A DNA stretch of 64,000 bases from NCBI RefSeq assembly GCF_000172795.2, contig NZ_CP020947.1, positions 2,607,001 to 2,671,000 of the forward strand, read 5' to 3'. Position 1 is the stretch's first letter; each line of letters begins with the position of its first letter. Below the pieces are notes generated by a model. It made no database searches and had not been told where the DNA came from. It saw nothing but the letters and a program-made list of their open reading frames with translations. Below, piece after piece: positions 51,904 to 61,009 of the stretch. A program made the position numbers and the translations under genes. This stretch comes from Rhizobium sp. CIAT894 (GTDB lineage Bacteria; Pseudomonadota; Alphaproteobacteria; Rhizobiales; Rhizobiaceae).

Positions 51904-52518
51904 ATGGACTATATCAACTCACTCGCATTGCTCGTCAGCGTCTATATCGCCTCCCTCGTCAGCCCGGGACCGAATTTCATCATCGTCACCAACACAAGCA
52001 TGACGGTGTCCCGCGCCGCCGGGCTCTTTGCAGGTCTCGGACTTGCGATCGCATCCCTGACCTGGGCCATCATGGCGATGGCGGGGCTCGGTTTTCTGCT
52101 GAGCCATTTCGAATGGCTGCATATGTTGTTGCAGGTGGCCGGCGCGCTGTATCTGATCTGGCTGGGCCTGAAGATGATCCGCAACGCGTCCAAGCCCTTG
52201 AAGCCGACGGGACCGAGCGAAGTGACATGGCGCTCCGCCATGCGCCGGGCCTACATCGTCAGCATGACCAATCCGAAATCGGTGGCTTTCTTCGGCAGCA
52301 TCTTTGCCCTCGTCATCCCGGCGCATGCGCCCGTCTGGCTCTATTGCGTCATCGCCCTGACCTGCTTCCTTCTTTCGGCACTCTGGTATTGCGGCCTGGC
52401 CTTTTTCTTTTCGAACCCGCGCGTTTCCGCCGGTTTCCTGCGCTTCAAGGCCGGCATCGAGCGCGTGATGGGCGCCGCGCTGATCCTGATCGGCGGCCGT
52501 CTGCTGTTGGTCCGCTGA
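51904..52518 (+). CDS. LysE family amino-acid exporter
   Basis: A 204-aa six-TM protein of the LysE/RhtB superfamily. SVYIASLVSPGPNFIIVTNT with the conserved SPGPN near TM1, GLFAGLGLAIASLTWAIMAM and LYLIWLGLKMIRNASKPL, then IVSMTNPKSVAFFGSIFALV (NPK) are diagnostic. It exports amino acids or homoserine lactone-like compounds. ATG 51904 follows GGAAAGCCGG. Single gene; a large palindrome follows. Confidence 0.9.
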   Translation: MDYINSLALLVSVYIASLVSPGPNFIIVTNTSMTVSRAAGLFAGLGLAIASLTWAIMAMAGLGFLLSHFEWLHMLLQVAGALYLIWLGLKMIRNASKPLKPTGPSEVTWRSAMRRAYIVSMTNPKSVAFFGSIFALVIPAHAPVWLYCVIALTCFLLSALWYCGLAFFFSNPRVSAGFLRFKAGIERVMGAALILIGGRLLLVR

Positions 52519-52570
52519 CGTCAACTGCGCATGCCCGTCTCCAATGGACAGGACCGCATCCCCGCCCTTC

Positions 52571-52688
52571 CCTCACCTGTGCTCGTCACAGGATCCAGTG
52601 CGCCCAAGTCCTTGGCGCGAGAGGCTCTCTTCAGAGTCATTCACCGCGCAGACGCGCGCTGCTGGATTCTTGTGACAAGCACACGAGG
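52571..52688. repeat. 118-bp imperfect palindrome, RIME-like
   Basis: Left arm CCTCACCTGTGCTCGTCACA then GGATCCAG (52571-52598) pairs with right arm CTGGATTCTTGTGACAAGCA then CACGAGG (52662-52688). The inner part has its own dyads, GCGCCCAAG-TC-CTTGGCGC and CGCGCAGACGCGCG. Resembles the rhizobial intergenic mosaic elements; the assignment is from memory. Confidence 0.6.
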
Positions 52689-52723
52689 AGGAGGCCCTCG
52701 CATTGCCGTCATCGGCCATTCGG

Positions 52724-54603
52724 TCAAGGCGCTGGCGAGCCTGGCAAGAGGTCGTCGATGTCCTCGGGAATGAAGCCGCCGGTCTGGCGTTTCCACAGGC
52801 GGGCAAACAGGCCGTCCTGTTCCAGCAGTTCGTCCGGCCTGCCCTCCTCCGCGATCCGCCCGCGATCGAGCACGATGATCCGGTCCATTCTGGCAATGGT
52901 CGAGAGGCGGTGCGCAATGGCGATCACCGTTTTTCCCGCCATGACGAGGTTCAGCCTTTCCTGGATGGCGGCTTCGGATTCGCTGTCGAGAGCCGAAGTC
53001 GCCTCGTCGAGCACCAGGATCGGCGCGTCCTTCAGGAGAACGCGGGCGATGGCGACACGCTGCCGCTGGCCGCCGGAAAGTTTGATGCCGCGATCGCCGA
53101 CGAAGGCATCATAGCCCGTGCGGCCCTCGCTATCTGAAAGATCGGCAATGAAGGCATCCGCACTTGCCATTTTCGCCACGTCTTCGATTTCGCGCGGCGT
53201 CGCCTCCGGCCGGCCGTAGCGGATATTGTCGCCGACCGAGCGGTGCAGCAGCGCGACGTCCTGGGCGATGACCCCGATCGCGCGGCGAAGGCTTGACTGC
53301 GTGACCGCGCGGATATCCTGCCCGTCGATCAGGATCGCGCCTTCGCCGATATCGTAGAAGCGCAAGAGCAGATTTGCGAGCGTGGTCTTGCCGGCTCCGG
53401 AAAGACCGACCAGGCCCACCTTCTCACCCGGCCGGACCGTCAAGGACAGTTCGTCGATGACAGGCTTGCCAGATTTATAGGCGAAACGGACGTTCTCGAA
53501 ACGGATTTCACCACGCTCGACCACGAGGTCCTTCGCATTCGTCTGGTCGGTGATGGTGGGTGGTGTCGTCATGACAGGCATGGCATCCTTGATCGTGCCG
53601 ATCGCCTGGAAGACCTGTTGGCCCATCTGCAGGAAGACGAAGATCTGCGACGACAGCCGGTTGAGAATGTAGACAGCGCCGACGAATTCGCCGACCGTCA
53701 GAAAGCCTTTGACGAGGCCGGAAAATCCGATCGCCAGCATGGTCAGCCACAGTAGCGTATTGAAAACCACGACCGTCAATTCCGACGAACGATAAATGCG
53801 CTGTTCGCTGTGCTGCGTCTGCACGGCCTTTCCTATGATGCGGCGGATCGCGCCTGCCTCGCTGTCCTCCGCCGCAAACTGCTTGATCATCTGCATGTTG
53901 GTATAGAGATCGGTGATGGCGCCGGCGACCAGGCTGCGTTGCTTTGCAGTGCGGCGCGAGCGCTCGACGAAAACAGGCACGATCCTGGCGGTGAAGACGA
54001 CATTGAGCACGATCCAGATGACGACCGGCAGGGCAAGCTGCCACGCGAGCGCACCCAGCAGGATCACGGAGCCCACAAGTTGCATCAGGAAGCGTGGGAT
54101 GGTCTGGAAGCCGGCGAGGATCTGCTGCTGGACGGCGGACGAAACCTGCTGCAGCCGTGAGGAAACCTGGCCTGCATACAGATCATGGAAGAAGGCAAGG
54201 TCCTGCCGCTCGACAGCCTTATGGCCCTGCCATTGAATGGCGGCCGGCATGCCGATGCCGAGCGTGTGCGAGTTCAGCGTATTGAGCATGAAGGACACGA
54301 TCGGCATGACCGGAAAGATCAGGAAACCGAGAATGGTCAGCAGCAGCCATTCGCCGCGCAAGAAGGCGGAAGCGCCCTGTTGCGTCACGCCATCGACGAT
54401 GACCGAAAGTCCCCAGACGATCGTCAGGTTGATCACCTCGAACACCATGGAACAAAGTGCCAGCGCGATCAGCACCCCCGAAACATCGCGATGAAATGGA
54501 GGAGCACTGTGACAGGCCCCTTCGACGGCAGCGGCCGGTAAGGAATCTCGAGCGGCCGGATCAAGGTTTCGAAGGGACGATAGATCGCATCGGAAATCGA
54601 CAT
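52724..54603 (-). CDS. ABC transporter, fused permease-ATPase, with a 5' frameshift
   Basis: An exporter half-transporter: six TMs (about 50-320) and an ATPase with Walker A GLVGLSGAGKTTLANLLLR, Q-loop VIAQDVALLHR, signature KLSGGQRQRVAIARVLL, Walker B ILVLDEATSALD and H-loop AIAHRLS. The true start is ATG 54603: SISDAIYRPFETLIRPLEIP, then YRPLPSKGPVTVLLHFIAM FRG reads like a normal N-terminus, but the frame then hits TGA. The main frame (GVLIALALCSMVFEVIN onward) joins at a run of five G (54475-54479). One extra G would restore a single 626-aa protein. So the gene is mutated, slips, or the base is missing in the sequence. Confidence 0.85.
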
Positions 54604-54817
54604 GGGCCACTCGGATCAAAATCGGGAGGAGGCGTGGACTCGGGCTGCGCAGGGTCGCATGGGATCATCTTCCAGCTACAATCTCAACTAGAGATTTCAA
54701 AAAATCGACCAGATGGAGTGATCACCAAAGCCAGGCGCCAGAAGGCGCCGATTGCTGTCGTGGCGCGATTGGGGCAGGATGCAACTCTTCAACAGGGAGC
54801 AGGATTGAACGGCGCTC

Positions 54818-55219
54818 ATGCTGACGGGCTCATGTCATTGCGGCAAGGCGAACTGGACGCTTGAAGGCGACCCCGGCTCGATCACCGCGTGCAACTGCAC
54901 GCTCTGCCGGCGCTACGGCACGCTATGGGCCTATGATTACGAAGGAGAGCGGATCGCGCTCACCGGCGAGACCGCCTCCTACACCCGCTCCGGCCGGGAA
55001 ACCTCATCCCTCGAAATATTGTTCTGCCCATCCTGCGCCTGCGTCTTGAGCTGGCGCGGGCTGAGACTTCAAAAGGATGGCCGCCGGCGCATGGCGGTCA
55101 ACATGCGGCTTGCGCCGCCCGAACTCGTCGCCGATCTGCCCATCGACCATTTCGACGGCCTTGATACGTTCGAAGACCTTCCCTCCAAAGGGCGCTGCGT
55201 GCGCGATCTCTGGTTCTGA
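54818..55219 (+). CDS. GFA family zinc-binding protein
   Basis: A 133-aa protein of the GFA (glutathione-dependent formaldehyde-activating-like) fold. Zinc ligands: GSCHCGKANW, ACNCTLCRRYG, LFCPSCACVLSW, in the classic CxC...CxxC...CxxC order. Despite the family name, most members have unknown activity. ATG 54818; the region upstream of it to the ABC gene shows no other feature. Convergent with the VOC gene. Confidence 0.88.
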   Translation: MLTGSCHCGKANWTLEGDPGSITACNCTLCRRYGTLWAYDYEGERIALTGETASYTRSGRETSSLEILFCPSCACVLSWRGLRLQKDGRRRMAVNMRLAPPELVADLPIDHFDGLDTFEDLPSKGRCVRDLWF

Positions 55220-55249
55220 CGCCTCTCTGCTTCAACAGGCGACGGCCCC

Positions 55250-55723
55250 TCAGCCGCGCCGAGCCGCCTCGATCGCCGCGACATCGATCTTGCTCATGGT
55301 CATCATCGCATCGAACGCACGCTTTGCCTGACCGCCACCCGCCGAAAGCGCTTCGGAGAGCACGCGCGGCGTAATCTGCCACGACACCCCCCACTTGTCC
55401 TTGCACCAGCCGCACTCGCTTTCCTGGCCGCCATTACCGACGATGGCGTTCCAATAACGGTCGGTTTCCTCCTGTGTGTCGGTTGCGATCTGAAACGAGA
55501 AGGCTTCGCTGTGTTTGAACGCGGGACCGCCGTTCAGGCCGATGCAGGCAACACCCGCAACGGTAAATTCGACAACGAGCACGTCTCCCTGCTTGCCATC
55601 GGGATAATCTCCCGGTGCACGAATGACGGCGCCTACGGCGCTGTCGGGAAAGGTCGCGGCATAGAACCGGGCAGCAGCCTCGGCGTCCTTGTCGTACCAT
55701 ACGCAGATCGTGTTCTTTGCCAT
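55250..55723 (-). CDS. VOC family protein, PhnB-like
   Basis: A 157-aa protein of the 3-demethylubiquinone-methyltransferase-like VOC group (PhnB/YdcJ type). TICVWYDKDAEAAARFYAAT and FPDSAVGAVI begin the fold; FSFQIATDTQEETDRYWNAI and GWCKDKWGVSWQITPRVLSE and the final AFDAMMTMSKIDVAAIEAA are hallmark stretches. Enzymatic function unproven in this group. ATG 55723 with AAAGGAACG upstream. Confidence 0.88.
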   Translation of the reverse strand: MAKNTICVWYDKDAEAAARFYAATFPDSAVGAVIRAPGDYPDGKQGDVLVVEFTVAGVACIGLNGGPAFKHSEAFSFQIATDTQEETDRYWNAIVGNGGQESECGWCKDKWGVSWQITPRVLSEALSAGGGQAKRAFDAMMTMSKIDVAAIEAARRG

Positions 55724-55968
55724 TGCGCGTTCCTTTCGCTCCTTGTTTCGCATTCCCGCTCTGAAACTAAGAGGCAAATCGTCTTTCTCCAGCCCATGGA
55801 AGCAATTTCACGGTGGCGATTGCCGAGCGCCGCCAAGTGGTCGCAACGATCGGCCTCGCGAGGATCGCGCCGATTGCGATTATCATCGATCTGTAGCATG
55901 CCTGGGCTAAACCGCCCCCTTCGGTTCAGTAGACCCTCCCATTGTTGAATTGGCTTGGAACAACGCTG

Positions 55969-56574
55969 ATGATTTACCTGCTTCGCCATGGCGAGACCGT
56001 TTGGAACAGCTTGGGCCGCTTCCAAGGCCAGAAAGATTCATCGCTGACGAAGCGCGGTATCGAACAGGCCGACCAGGCCGCGAAGCTTCTGAAAAAGGAA
56101 ATCGCAGGCGGCGAGCAATCTTTCCAACTCTACGTCAGCCCGCTCGGCCGAACTCAGGAGACTGCGGCCAGGGTGAAACGGATATTGCCACTGGCAACCC
56201 AGCTGGAGCCGCGGCTGATGGAGGTGACCACCGGCTCTTGGGACGGCATGACGAAGTTTGAGATCGACAACGAGTTTCCAGGAATGCTGGATGGGTCCGA
56301 CGCTTTCGATTGGTATTTCAAATCTCCCGACGGGGAAAGCTTTGATGCTGCCTGTGTCCGGGCGAAGGACTGGATCTCAGGAATATCCGGGCCGACCGTT
56401 GCGATCTCTCATGGACTGTTTGGCAGATTGGTACGCGGTGTCTACTCCGGCCTCTCAAAACGGGAAATGTTGGAACTGCCCGTTCCCCAAGACGGATTCT
56501 ATCGGCTCTGCTATCGTGAATTCCGTCTGGTAAGCGCTTCGTCCGACATGATATCCAGCCTGAGCGCATGGTAA
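55969..56574 (+). CDS. histidine phosphatase family protein (phosphoglycerate mutase-like)
   Basis: A 201-aa enzyme. The catalytic motif YLLRHGETVWNSLGRFQGQK (RHG) is at residues 5-9, LYVSPLGRTQETAARV holds the second Arg, TTGSWDGMTKFEIDNEFPG the Glu region and VAISHGLFGRLVRGVYSGLS the second His. A phosphatase or mutase on small phosphates; alpha-ribazole phosphatase and phosphoglycerate phosphatase look alike. ATG 55969 after GGAACAACGCTG; a TTG at 55942 is further out. Its codons are slightly less GC-biased than the surroundings. Confidence 0.88.
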   Translation: MIYLLRHGETVWNSLGRFQGQKDSSLTKRGIEQADQAAKLLKKEIAGGEQSFQLYVSPLGRTQETAARVKRILPLATQLEPRLMEVTTGSWDGMTKFEIDNEFPGMLDGSDAFDWYFKSPDGESFDAACVRAKDWISGISGPTVAISHGLFGRLVRGVYSGLSKREMLELPVPQDGFYRLCYREFRLVSASSDMISSLSAW

Positions 56575-56721
56575 GGGGTTCACCTGCGCTGACCAGCCGG
56601 ATCGCAACCGTCGCATGAATCAAGTTCTCAGCAAACGCGCTTTTTGTGTCCTCGACACAAAACTCGTGTCAGACTGTATGTGCTGCGCATATGCCTGCGC
56701 GCCGATCGAGAGGCCGAAGCC

Positions 56722-56937
56722 ATGCACAAGTTCACCGTCACCATCACCCGGGAAATCGAGGCCGACACCGCCGAGGAGGCCGCCCTGCTCCTGTATCAGG
56801 AACTTTCCAGGGGACCGGTCCCCGACCGCTACTCTGTTACCGACGAGACGAGCGTAAACACCGAGGTGAAGCTGGATCGGGAAAAGGCGGATGAATTCGC
56901 CAGCATCGATCATACCGCCGACCCCGGCAATTGGTAA
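56722..56937 (+). CDS. small hypothetical protein, 71 aa
   Basis: MHKFTVTITREIEADTAEEA, ALLLYQELSRGPVPDRYSVT, DETSVNTEVKLDREKADEFA: a short beta-alpha-beta style protein without signal or TM. The GAGAGGCCGAAGCC region precedes the ATG at 56722. Similar proteins are frequent in Rhizobium. Function unknown. Confidence 0.65.
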   Translation: MHKFTVTITREIEADTAEEAALLLYQELSRGPVPDRYSVTDETSVNTEVKLDREKADEFASIDHTADPGNW

Positions 56938-56995
56938 TGTCGGTCAGCCTCCGAACTGTCCGACATCCGCTCGATAGCAACCGCTGAGCCGCCTG

Positions 56996-57349
56996 ATGGA
57001 TTACGATCCGCATTACCCGACAATCCTGCCCGAATTCCTTGCGCTTTCGCTGGTCTTTATTTTGAACATCCTAATCCCCGTGTCGGCGATCTTCATCGCG
57101 CGCATGGTCACGCGACGTCGTTGGCTGCCACACATAACCGCATTTTTATGGGTGTTTTTCTCGCCAGTGGCGCTTGTCATATTGGCAACACCGGCGATGG
57201 CGCCGGGAGAGGAAGCCGGCCCTGGCGACGGGTTCATCGCGCTTCCCATTTTCGCGGAAATACCGGTCGTACTTGTTGTTTACGCCGTCGCTCTGCTTTA
57301 TTTCCGCCTAACGCGACAAATCTCCCCCGCTTCGCACTCGCCCTCGTGA
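56996..57349 (+). CDS. three-TM hypothetical membrane protein, 117 aa
   Basis: Hydrophobic segments at about 12-36 ([20 protein letters not shown]), 45-68 ([20 protein letters not shown]) and 82-104 ([20 protein letters not shown]). The N-terminus is in the cytosol or periplasm unknown. No family is recognised. Fourteen bp before dapB on the same strand. Confidence 0.6.
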   Translation: MDYDPHYPTILPEFLALSLVFILNILIPVSAIFIARMVTRRRWLPHITAFLWVFFSPVALVILATPAMAPGEEAGPGDGFIALPIFAEIPVVLVVYAVALLYFRLTRQISPASHSPS

Positions 57350-57362
57350 GTTAGGAAAAGCC

Positions 57363-58133
57363 GTGCCCTTACCAATCAAAATAGCCGTCGCCGGCGCCAA
57401 CGGCCGCATGGGCCGTACCATCGTGCCGCTGCTGGCCGCCGATCCGGCTTTTGTCTTCTTCGGCGGCATCGGCCGTGAGGGCTCCGCAGGCGCCGGGCTG
57501 ATTGACCGATCGGCTGCGATCGCCGAGGCCGATGTGATCCTGGATTTCACGACGGGACATGCCGCCGCCGAACTTGCCGGCTTGTGCGCCTCGGCCGGCG
57601 GACCGGCCATGGTGATCGGGGCGACGGGTTTTGAGCCGGATGAACTGGAACGGATATCAGAGGCCGCCCGGACGATTCCGATCCTGCGCTCCGGCAATTT
57701 CTCCATCGGCCTCAATATGCTGCTCGGCCTCGTTGCCCAGGCCGCCCGCGCCCTTCCTGCGCAGGGCTGGGATATCGAAATCCTCGAAGCCCACCACAAC
57801 AGGAAGATCGACGCACCGTCCGGCACGGCGCTGATGCTCGGTGAAGCCGCCGCCGAAGGCCGCGGCGTTTCTCTCGCCTCCGTCGAGAGGCGCGGACGCG
57901 ACGGCATCACCGGTGAGCGGCCGCCCGGCGAAATCGGCTTCGCCGTCCTGCGCGCCGGCGGGCTCGTCGGAGAACACAGCGTACTGTTTGCCGCCGCCGA
58001 GGAAGTGGTAACGCTTTCGCATTCGGCTCTCGATCGCGGCATGTTTGCCCGCGGCGCCCTTGCCGCCGCCCGCTGGATTGCAGGACGCGCACCTGGCGAA
58101 TACGGCATGCGGGATGTCCTGGGTCTGGGATGA
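57363..58133 (+). CDS. dapB: 4-hydroxy-tetrahydrodipicolinate reductase
   Basis: A 256-aa NAD(P)H reductase of the lysine/diaminopimelate pathway. [20 protein letters not shown] is the nucleotide loop, [18 protein letters not shown] and [20 protein letters not shown] follow and [20 protein letters not shown] holds the catalytic His and Lys and the substrate GT. Length is slightly short for the family (about 270). GTG 57363 start with AGGAAAAGCC before it. It is not next to other dap genes here, so it could be a second copy. A repeat field follows. Confidence 0.92.
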   Translation: MPLPIKIAVAGANGRMGRTIVPLLAADPAFVFFGGIGREGSAGAGLIDRSAAIAEADVILDFTTGHAAAELAGLCASAGGPAMVIGATGFEPDELERISEAARTIPILRSGNFSIGLNMLLGLVAQAARALPAQGWDIEILEAHHNRKIDAPSGTALMLGEAAAEGRGVSLASVERRGRDGITGERPPGEIGFAVLRAGGLVGEHSVLFAAAEEVVTLSHSALDRGMFARGALAAARWIAGRAPGEYGMRDVLGLG

Positions 58134-58174
58134 CGAGGGGTGAACGGACAGTGTGAACAGAGGCTTGAAGCGCG

Positions 58175-58525
58175 TTCTTGAATCAGATTCCGAAGCGCCC
58201 GTACGGGCATCCAAGGACGAGGAGAGTGATCCAACGTGGGATGATGCAAGAAGCAGCGCTGCGGCGGCCTCGAAGGACAAGGCGGGTGCGCCAACGTGAG
58301 ATGATGCAAGCAGCAGCGTTGCGGCGTGTCCTTCGAGGCTTCGCCCTATGGGCTACACGCCTCAGGATGAGGGACGTTGGAGGATGCCGCGCCCCAATAA
58401 CAGGCGGCGGAATACCGCGGTTTTGCTCGCATCTGCTGTTACGCTACCGCTCGCGCAGCGCCCCAGAGAGCCTCATCCTGAGGTGCCCCGCAGGGGCCTC
58501 GAAGGACGAGGCGGGTGCTCCGGCG
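58175..58525. repeat. field of type A repeats, partly tandem
   Basis: ATGATGCAAGAAGCAGCGCT at 58241 and ATGATGCAAGCAGCAGCGTT at 58300 start two tandem units of about 60 bp. A long form follows at 58306-58392 (same block order as 21873), and a full type A copy with GCCCCGCAGGGGCCTCGAAG at 58471-58525. It fills most of the 457-base spacer 58134-58590; no gene found there. Confidence 0.75.
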
Positions 58526-58590
58526 GCTGATGGGTCTCGGCGATAACCCGCATCAAAACAAAAGCTTAAATCCCGCCCTTGAATCAAATC

Positions 58591-59523
58591 CTACGCCGAC
58601 ACCCCCACCCTATCGAGGATTGCCGAAGCGACGACCACTTCGGTTCCGGCGAGGCCGACCGAGCAAAACAGCGTCGTGTCCCCAGGTGATCCTCGCCCGG
58701 CCGCTTTCCCGACAATGATGTCGGCAAGGTCGGCCATGCGATCTTCGTTGCCGGAGCCGGCGAGGAAAAAGGGCGACGCGTAGGCGCGGGTCTGCTCGGG
58801 AGAATCCGTCGCGAGCACCGCCGCGGCATCGGCGATATCCAGGCCGATTTCGTATCCCTGAAGCGTTTTCGGCCCGACGGTGTTGATATGCACGCCGGGC
58901 TTCAAATCCCGCGCATGGATAATCGGCGTTTGGCTCGTCGTCGCTGAGATGACGATGTCGGCCTCGGCAACGGCTTCCCGAGCGCTGTCGGCAGGCTCGA
59001 TATCAAGCCCCAAGGCGTTCTGCATCTCGCTTGCGAAGGCGGCACGATTTTTCGCGTCGCGGCTGTAGACGCGGACGCGATCCAGTTTTCGAACGGCGGC
59101 GGCCGCAGCAAGCTGAGTTCGCGCTTGCGCTCCGCTGCCGAGGATTCCGATGGTCCTGGCGTTGGGCGCGCTGAGGTGCCGGATGGCGAGACCCCCAATC
59201 GCACCGGTTCTGAGGTTGCCGAGGCACGCTCCAAGAACGATTCCCTTCAACCTGGCGTCGTCGGCCGACCACACCGCGACGATCTGCGAATGCTCCGCCC
59301 CATCGAATGTCTCATAAACCCGGAAGCCCGCGAGCGGCTTCTCGCCAAGACTGCCGCCGACGGTGAAGACGAGATCGCCGAGATCGGGAAACGAGACATG
59401 ATGCCGGGGCGGAGAGATGAGCCGTTTGCCGGCTCTCGCTCGAAAAGCCGTTTCGAGCGCATCGATCGCGGCCGCCATCAAATGGCTGCCGACAAGATCC
59501 TCGTCTTTCAGGATTTTCGTCAC
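58591..59523 (-). CDS. ornithine cyclodeaminase/mu-crystallin family protein
   Basis: A 310-aa NAD(P)-dependent protein. KRLISPPRHHVSFPDLGDLV and FRVYETFDGAEHSQIVAVWS form the N-terminal dimer domain with the catalytic Lys region; TIGILGSGAQARTQLAAAAA is the Rossmann loop; VISATTSQTPIIHARDLKPG and VHINTVGPKTLQGYEI close the site. Relatives include ornithine cyclodeaminase, alanine dehydrogenase and ketimine reductase. GTG 59523 with GGAGG seven bases upstream is the preferred start over a TTG at 59529. Confidence 0.88.
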   Translation of the reverse strand: MTKILKDEDLVGSHLMAAAIDALETAFRARAGKRLISPPRHHVSFPDLGDLVFTVGGSLGEKPLAGFRVYETFDGAEHSQIVAVWSADDARLKGIVLGACLGNLRTGAIGGLAIRHLSAPNARTIGILGSGAQARTQLAAAAAVRKLDRVRVYSRDAKNRAAFASEMQNALGLDIEPADSAREAVAEADIVISATTSQTPIIHARDLKPGVHINTVGPKTLQGYEIGLDIADAAAVLATDSPEQTRAYASPFFLAGSGNEDRMADLADIIVGKAAGRGSPGDTTLFCSVGLAGTEVVVASAILDRVGVSA

Positions 59524-59620
59524 AAACAAACCTCCAGCCTATTCCGGCATGCTGCAACCCCAACCCCGCTTGAGGTCAAGAGGTCTGGAAACCGATACGC
59601 TGAAATGCCCGCGCAGGAAA

Positions 59621-60127
59621 TTAGCCGACCAGACGCCGTGCCATCATGACGTCATCGATCTCCCTGCCCTCCTCCAGAACGCCGCCCGGGATGCGGCCGA
59701 TCTCGGCAAAACCCTGCCGCTGATAGAACCGTATCGCCGCCGGGTTCTCCGCACTGACGAAGAGTTCCAACTGCCGGATGCCGATATCGCGCGCGTGATC
59801 GGAAACCGCCTCCAACAGCTTCCCGGCAAGACCCGATCCACGCAGGTGGACGCTGACATAGACCATGACGATCGTGGCGCGATGGGTCATTTTGCTCGGC
59901 CGCTGCCGAAACAGTCCCATGATGCCGACCGGGACTCCGTCCTGGAAGGCAATGAAAACCGGCTCGTTCAGACGATTGACCCACTCCTCGTCCGGCAAAA
60001 CCTCCCAATCTTCATAGCGGCTCGCAAAAGAGGATGGCTCGGCGCGCAGCGCTTCCAGACGGATCTGCCGGAAAGCCTCCACCTGGTCCGCCCGGATAAG
60101 CCTGATCGTCACGCCGCCTGCATCCAT
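59621..60127 (-). CDS. GNAT family N-acetyltransferase
   Basis: A 168-aa acetyltransferase. TIRLIRADQVEAFRQIRLEA opens the domain, MVYVSVHLRGSGLAGKLLEA is the acetyl-CoA loop (RGSGLAGKL), and FYQRQGFAEIGRIPGGVLEE the substrate-side motif. Close to the RimL/YjgM type; the substrate is not known. ATG 60127 with GGGAGGTGTCCG in front. Confidence 0.9.
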   Translation of the reverse strand: MDAGGVTIRLIRADQVEAFRQIRLEALRAEPSSFASRYEDWEVLPDEEWVNRLNEPVFIAFQDGVPVGIMGLFRQRPSKMTHRATIVMVYVSVHLRGSGLAGKLLEAVSDHARDIGIRQLELFVSAENPAAIRFYQRQGFAEIGRIPGGVLEEGREIDDVMMARRLVG

Positions 60128-60243
60128 CGGACACCTCCCAGGATATCTCAGGATTTGTCATGACAGCAGGGTCCTGCCAATGCAATCGGAGACGATGACG
60201 TCGACAGCACTTCTACTGCGCCGCGCCACGCAAGTGCCCACAT

Positions 60244-60290
60244 CCTTGAGGCGCCCCGCAGGGGCTGCGACGGACGAGGCGGGGAGCCCC
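60244..60290. repeat. type A repeat
   Basis: CCTTGAGGCGCCCCGCAGGG, GCTGCGACGGACGAGGCGGG. Lies just downstream of the stop of the gene at 60299. Confidence 0.65.
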
Positions 60291-60298
60291 GCTTGCAA

Positions 60299-60619
60299 CT
60301 ATTGTGCCGGGGTCCCGACCCGGCCACCCTTCCGGACGCCCGATTGATCTGGCGGCTGGGCCGCCGGTTGGTTTGTTGGCCGGAGGTTCCATTGATCGGG
60401 CGGCTGGACACCCGGTTGCTTGCTCGCCGGTTCGCGCGTCGACCGCACGACCAGATTATCCGGCTGATCGGTTGACCCGGTCGCGGTTTGGTCGGCTGAT
60501 CCGGCCGTCGGTTCATCTGCAGACCCATCGGTCGCTTGATCGCTCGGCCTGTCCATTCTGAAGGGTGCAACCTGATGGACGACGACGAGAAGAACTATCC
60601 CGACAACAGAGCACACCAA
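60299..60619 (-). CDS. small membrane-anchored protein with low-complexity tail
   Basis: A frame of about 106 aa with one strong hydrophobic helix (CSVVGIVLLVVVHQVAPF) and then a Thr/Ser/Pro/Gln-rich tail (DQATDGSADEPTAGSADQTA, QPAAQPPDQSGVRKGGRVGT). The frame is open further 5' (IAVGAALPISEGYALKYFVL YALV) without any ATG back to a stop at about 60698, so the true start is unclear; GTG 60619 or an upstream non-ATG codon. Looks like a single-span protein with a flexible periplasmic tail. Family unknown. Confidence 0.45.
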   Translation of the reverse strand: MVCSVVGIVLLVVVHQVAPFRMDRPSDQATDGSADEPTAGSADQTATGSTDQPDNLVVRSTREPASKQPGVQPPDQWNLRPTNQPAAQPPDQSGVRKGGRVGTPAQ

Positions 60620-61009
60620 TGCGTAGAGAACAAAATACTTCAGTGCATATCCCTCGCTGATTGGCAGAGCGGCCCCAACGGCGATGCGAATGATATTTCA
60701 GAAATATTGGATGATACTTAGAAAAAACGCAATAGTTTTTAAGTGAATGTCAAGAATTTTGGAAAATTACGCCAGATAAAAAGGAACGTTATTGATGGAA
60801 ATAAGGAAACAACTCCCGTACTGATCGATTTATCTTGGATATCCCGGTAAAGGCGAAACGTGCCAACGACGGTTGTCATCGCACCAACGCCATTGGCGAG
60901 GCTCGTCCAAGACAGCGCCGGCGATATCGGCTAGATTGCAGTGCGCCGACAGCCAGCTTCGAGGGGGGGGGCGGGCTCTCCAGGATCGGCGGCAGCAAGG
61001 GGGATCCGG
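60620..61009. other. spacer before the PLP decarboxylase gene
   Basis: 390 bases. It holds the unclear 5' end of the small membrane gene, an AT-rich patch at 60720-60790 that could hold divergent promoters, and a run of nine G (60963-60971), 39 bp before the ATG at 61010. No gene seen. Confidence 0.6.
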
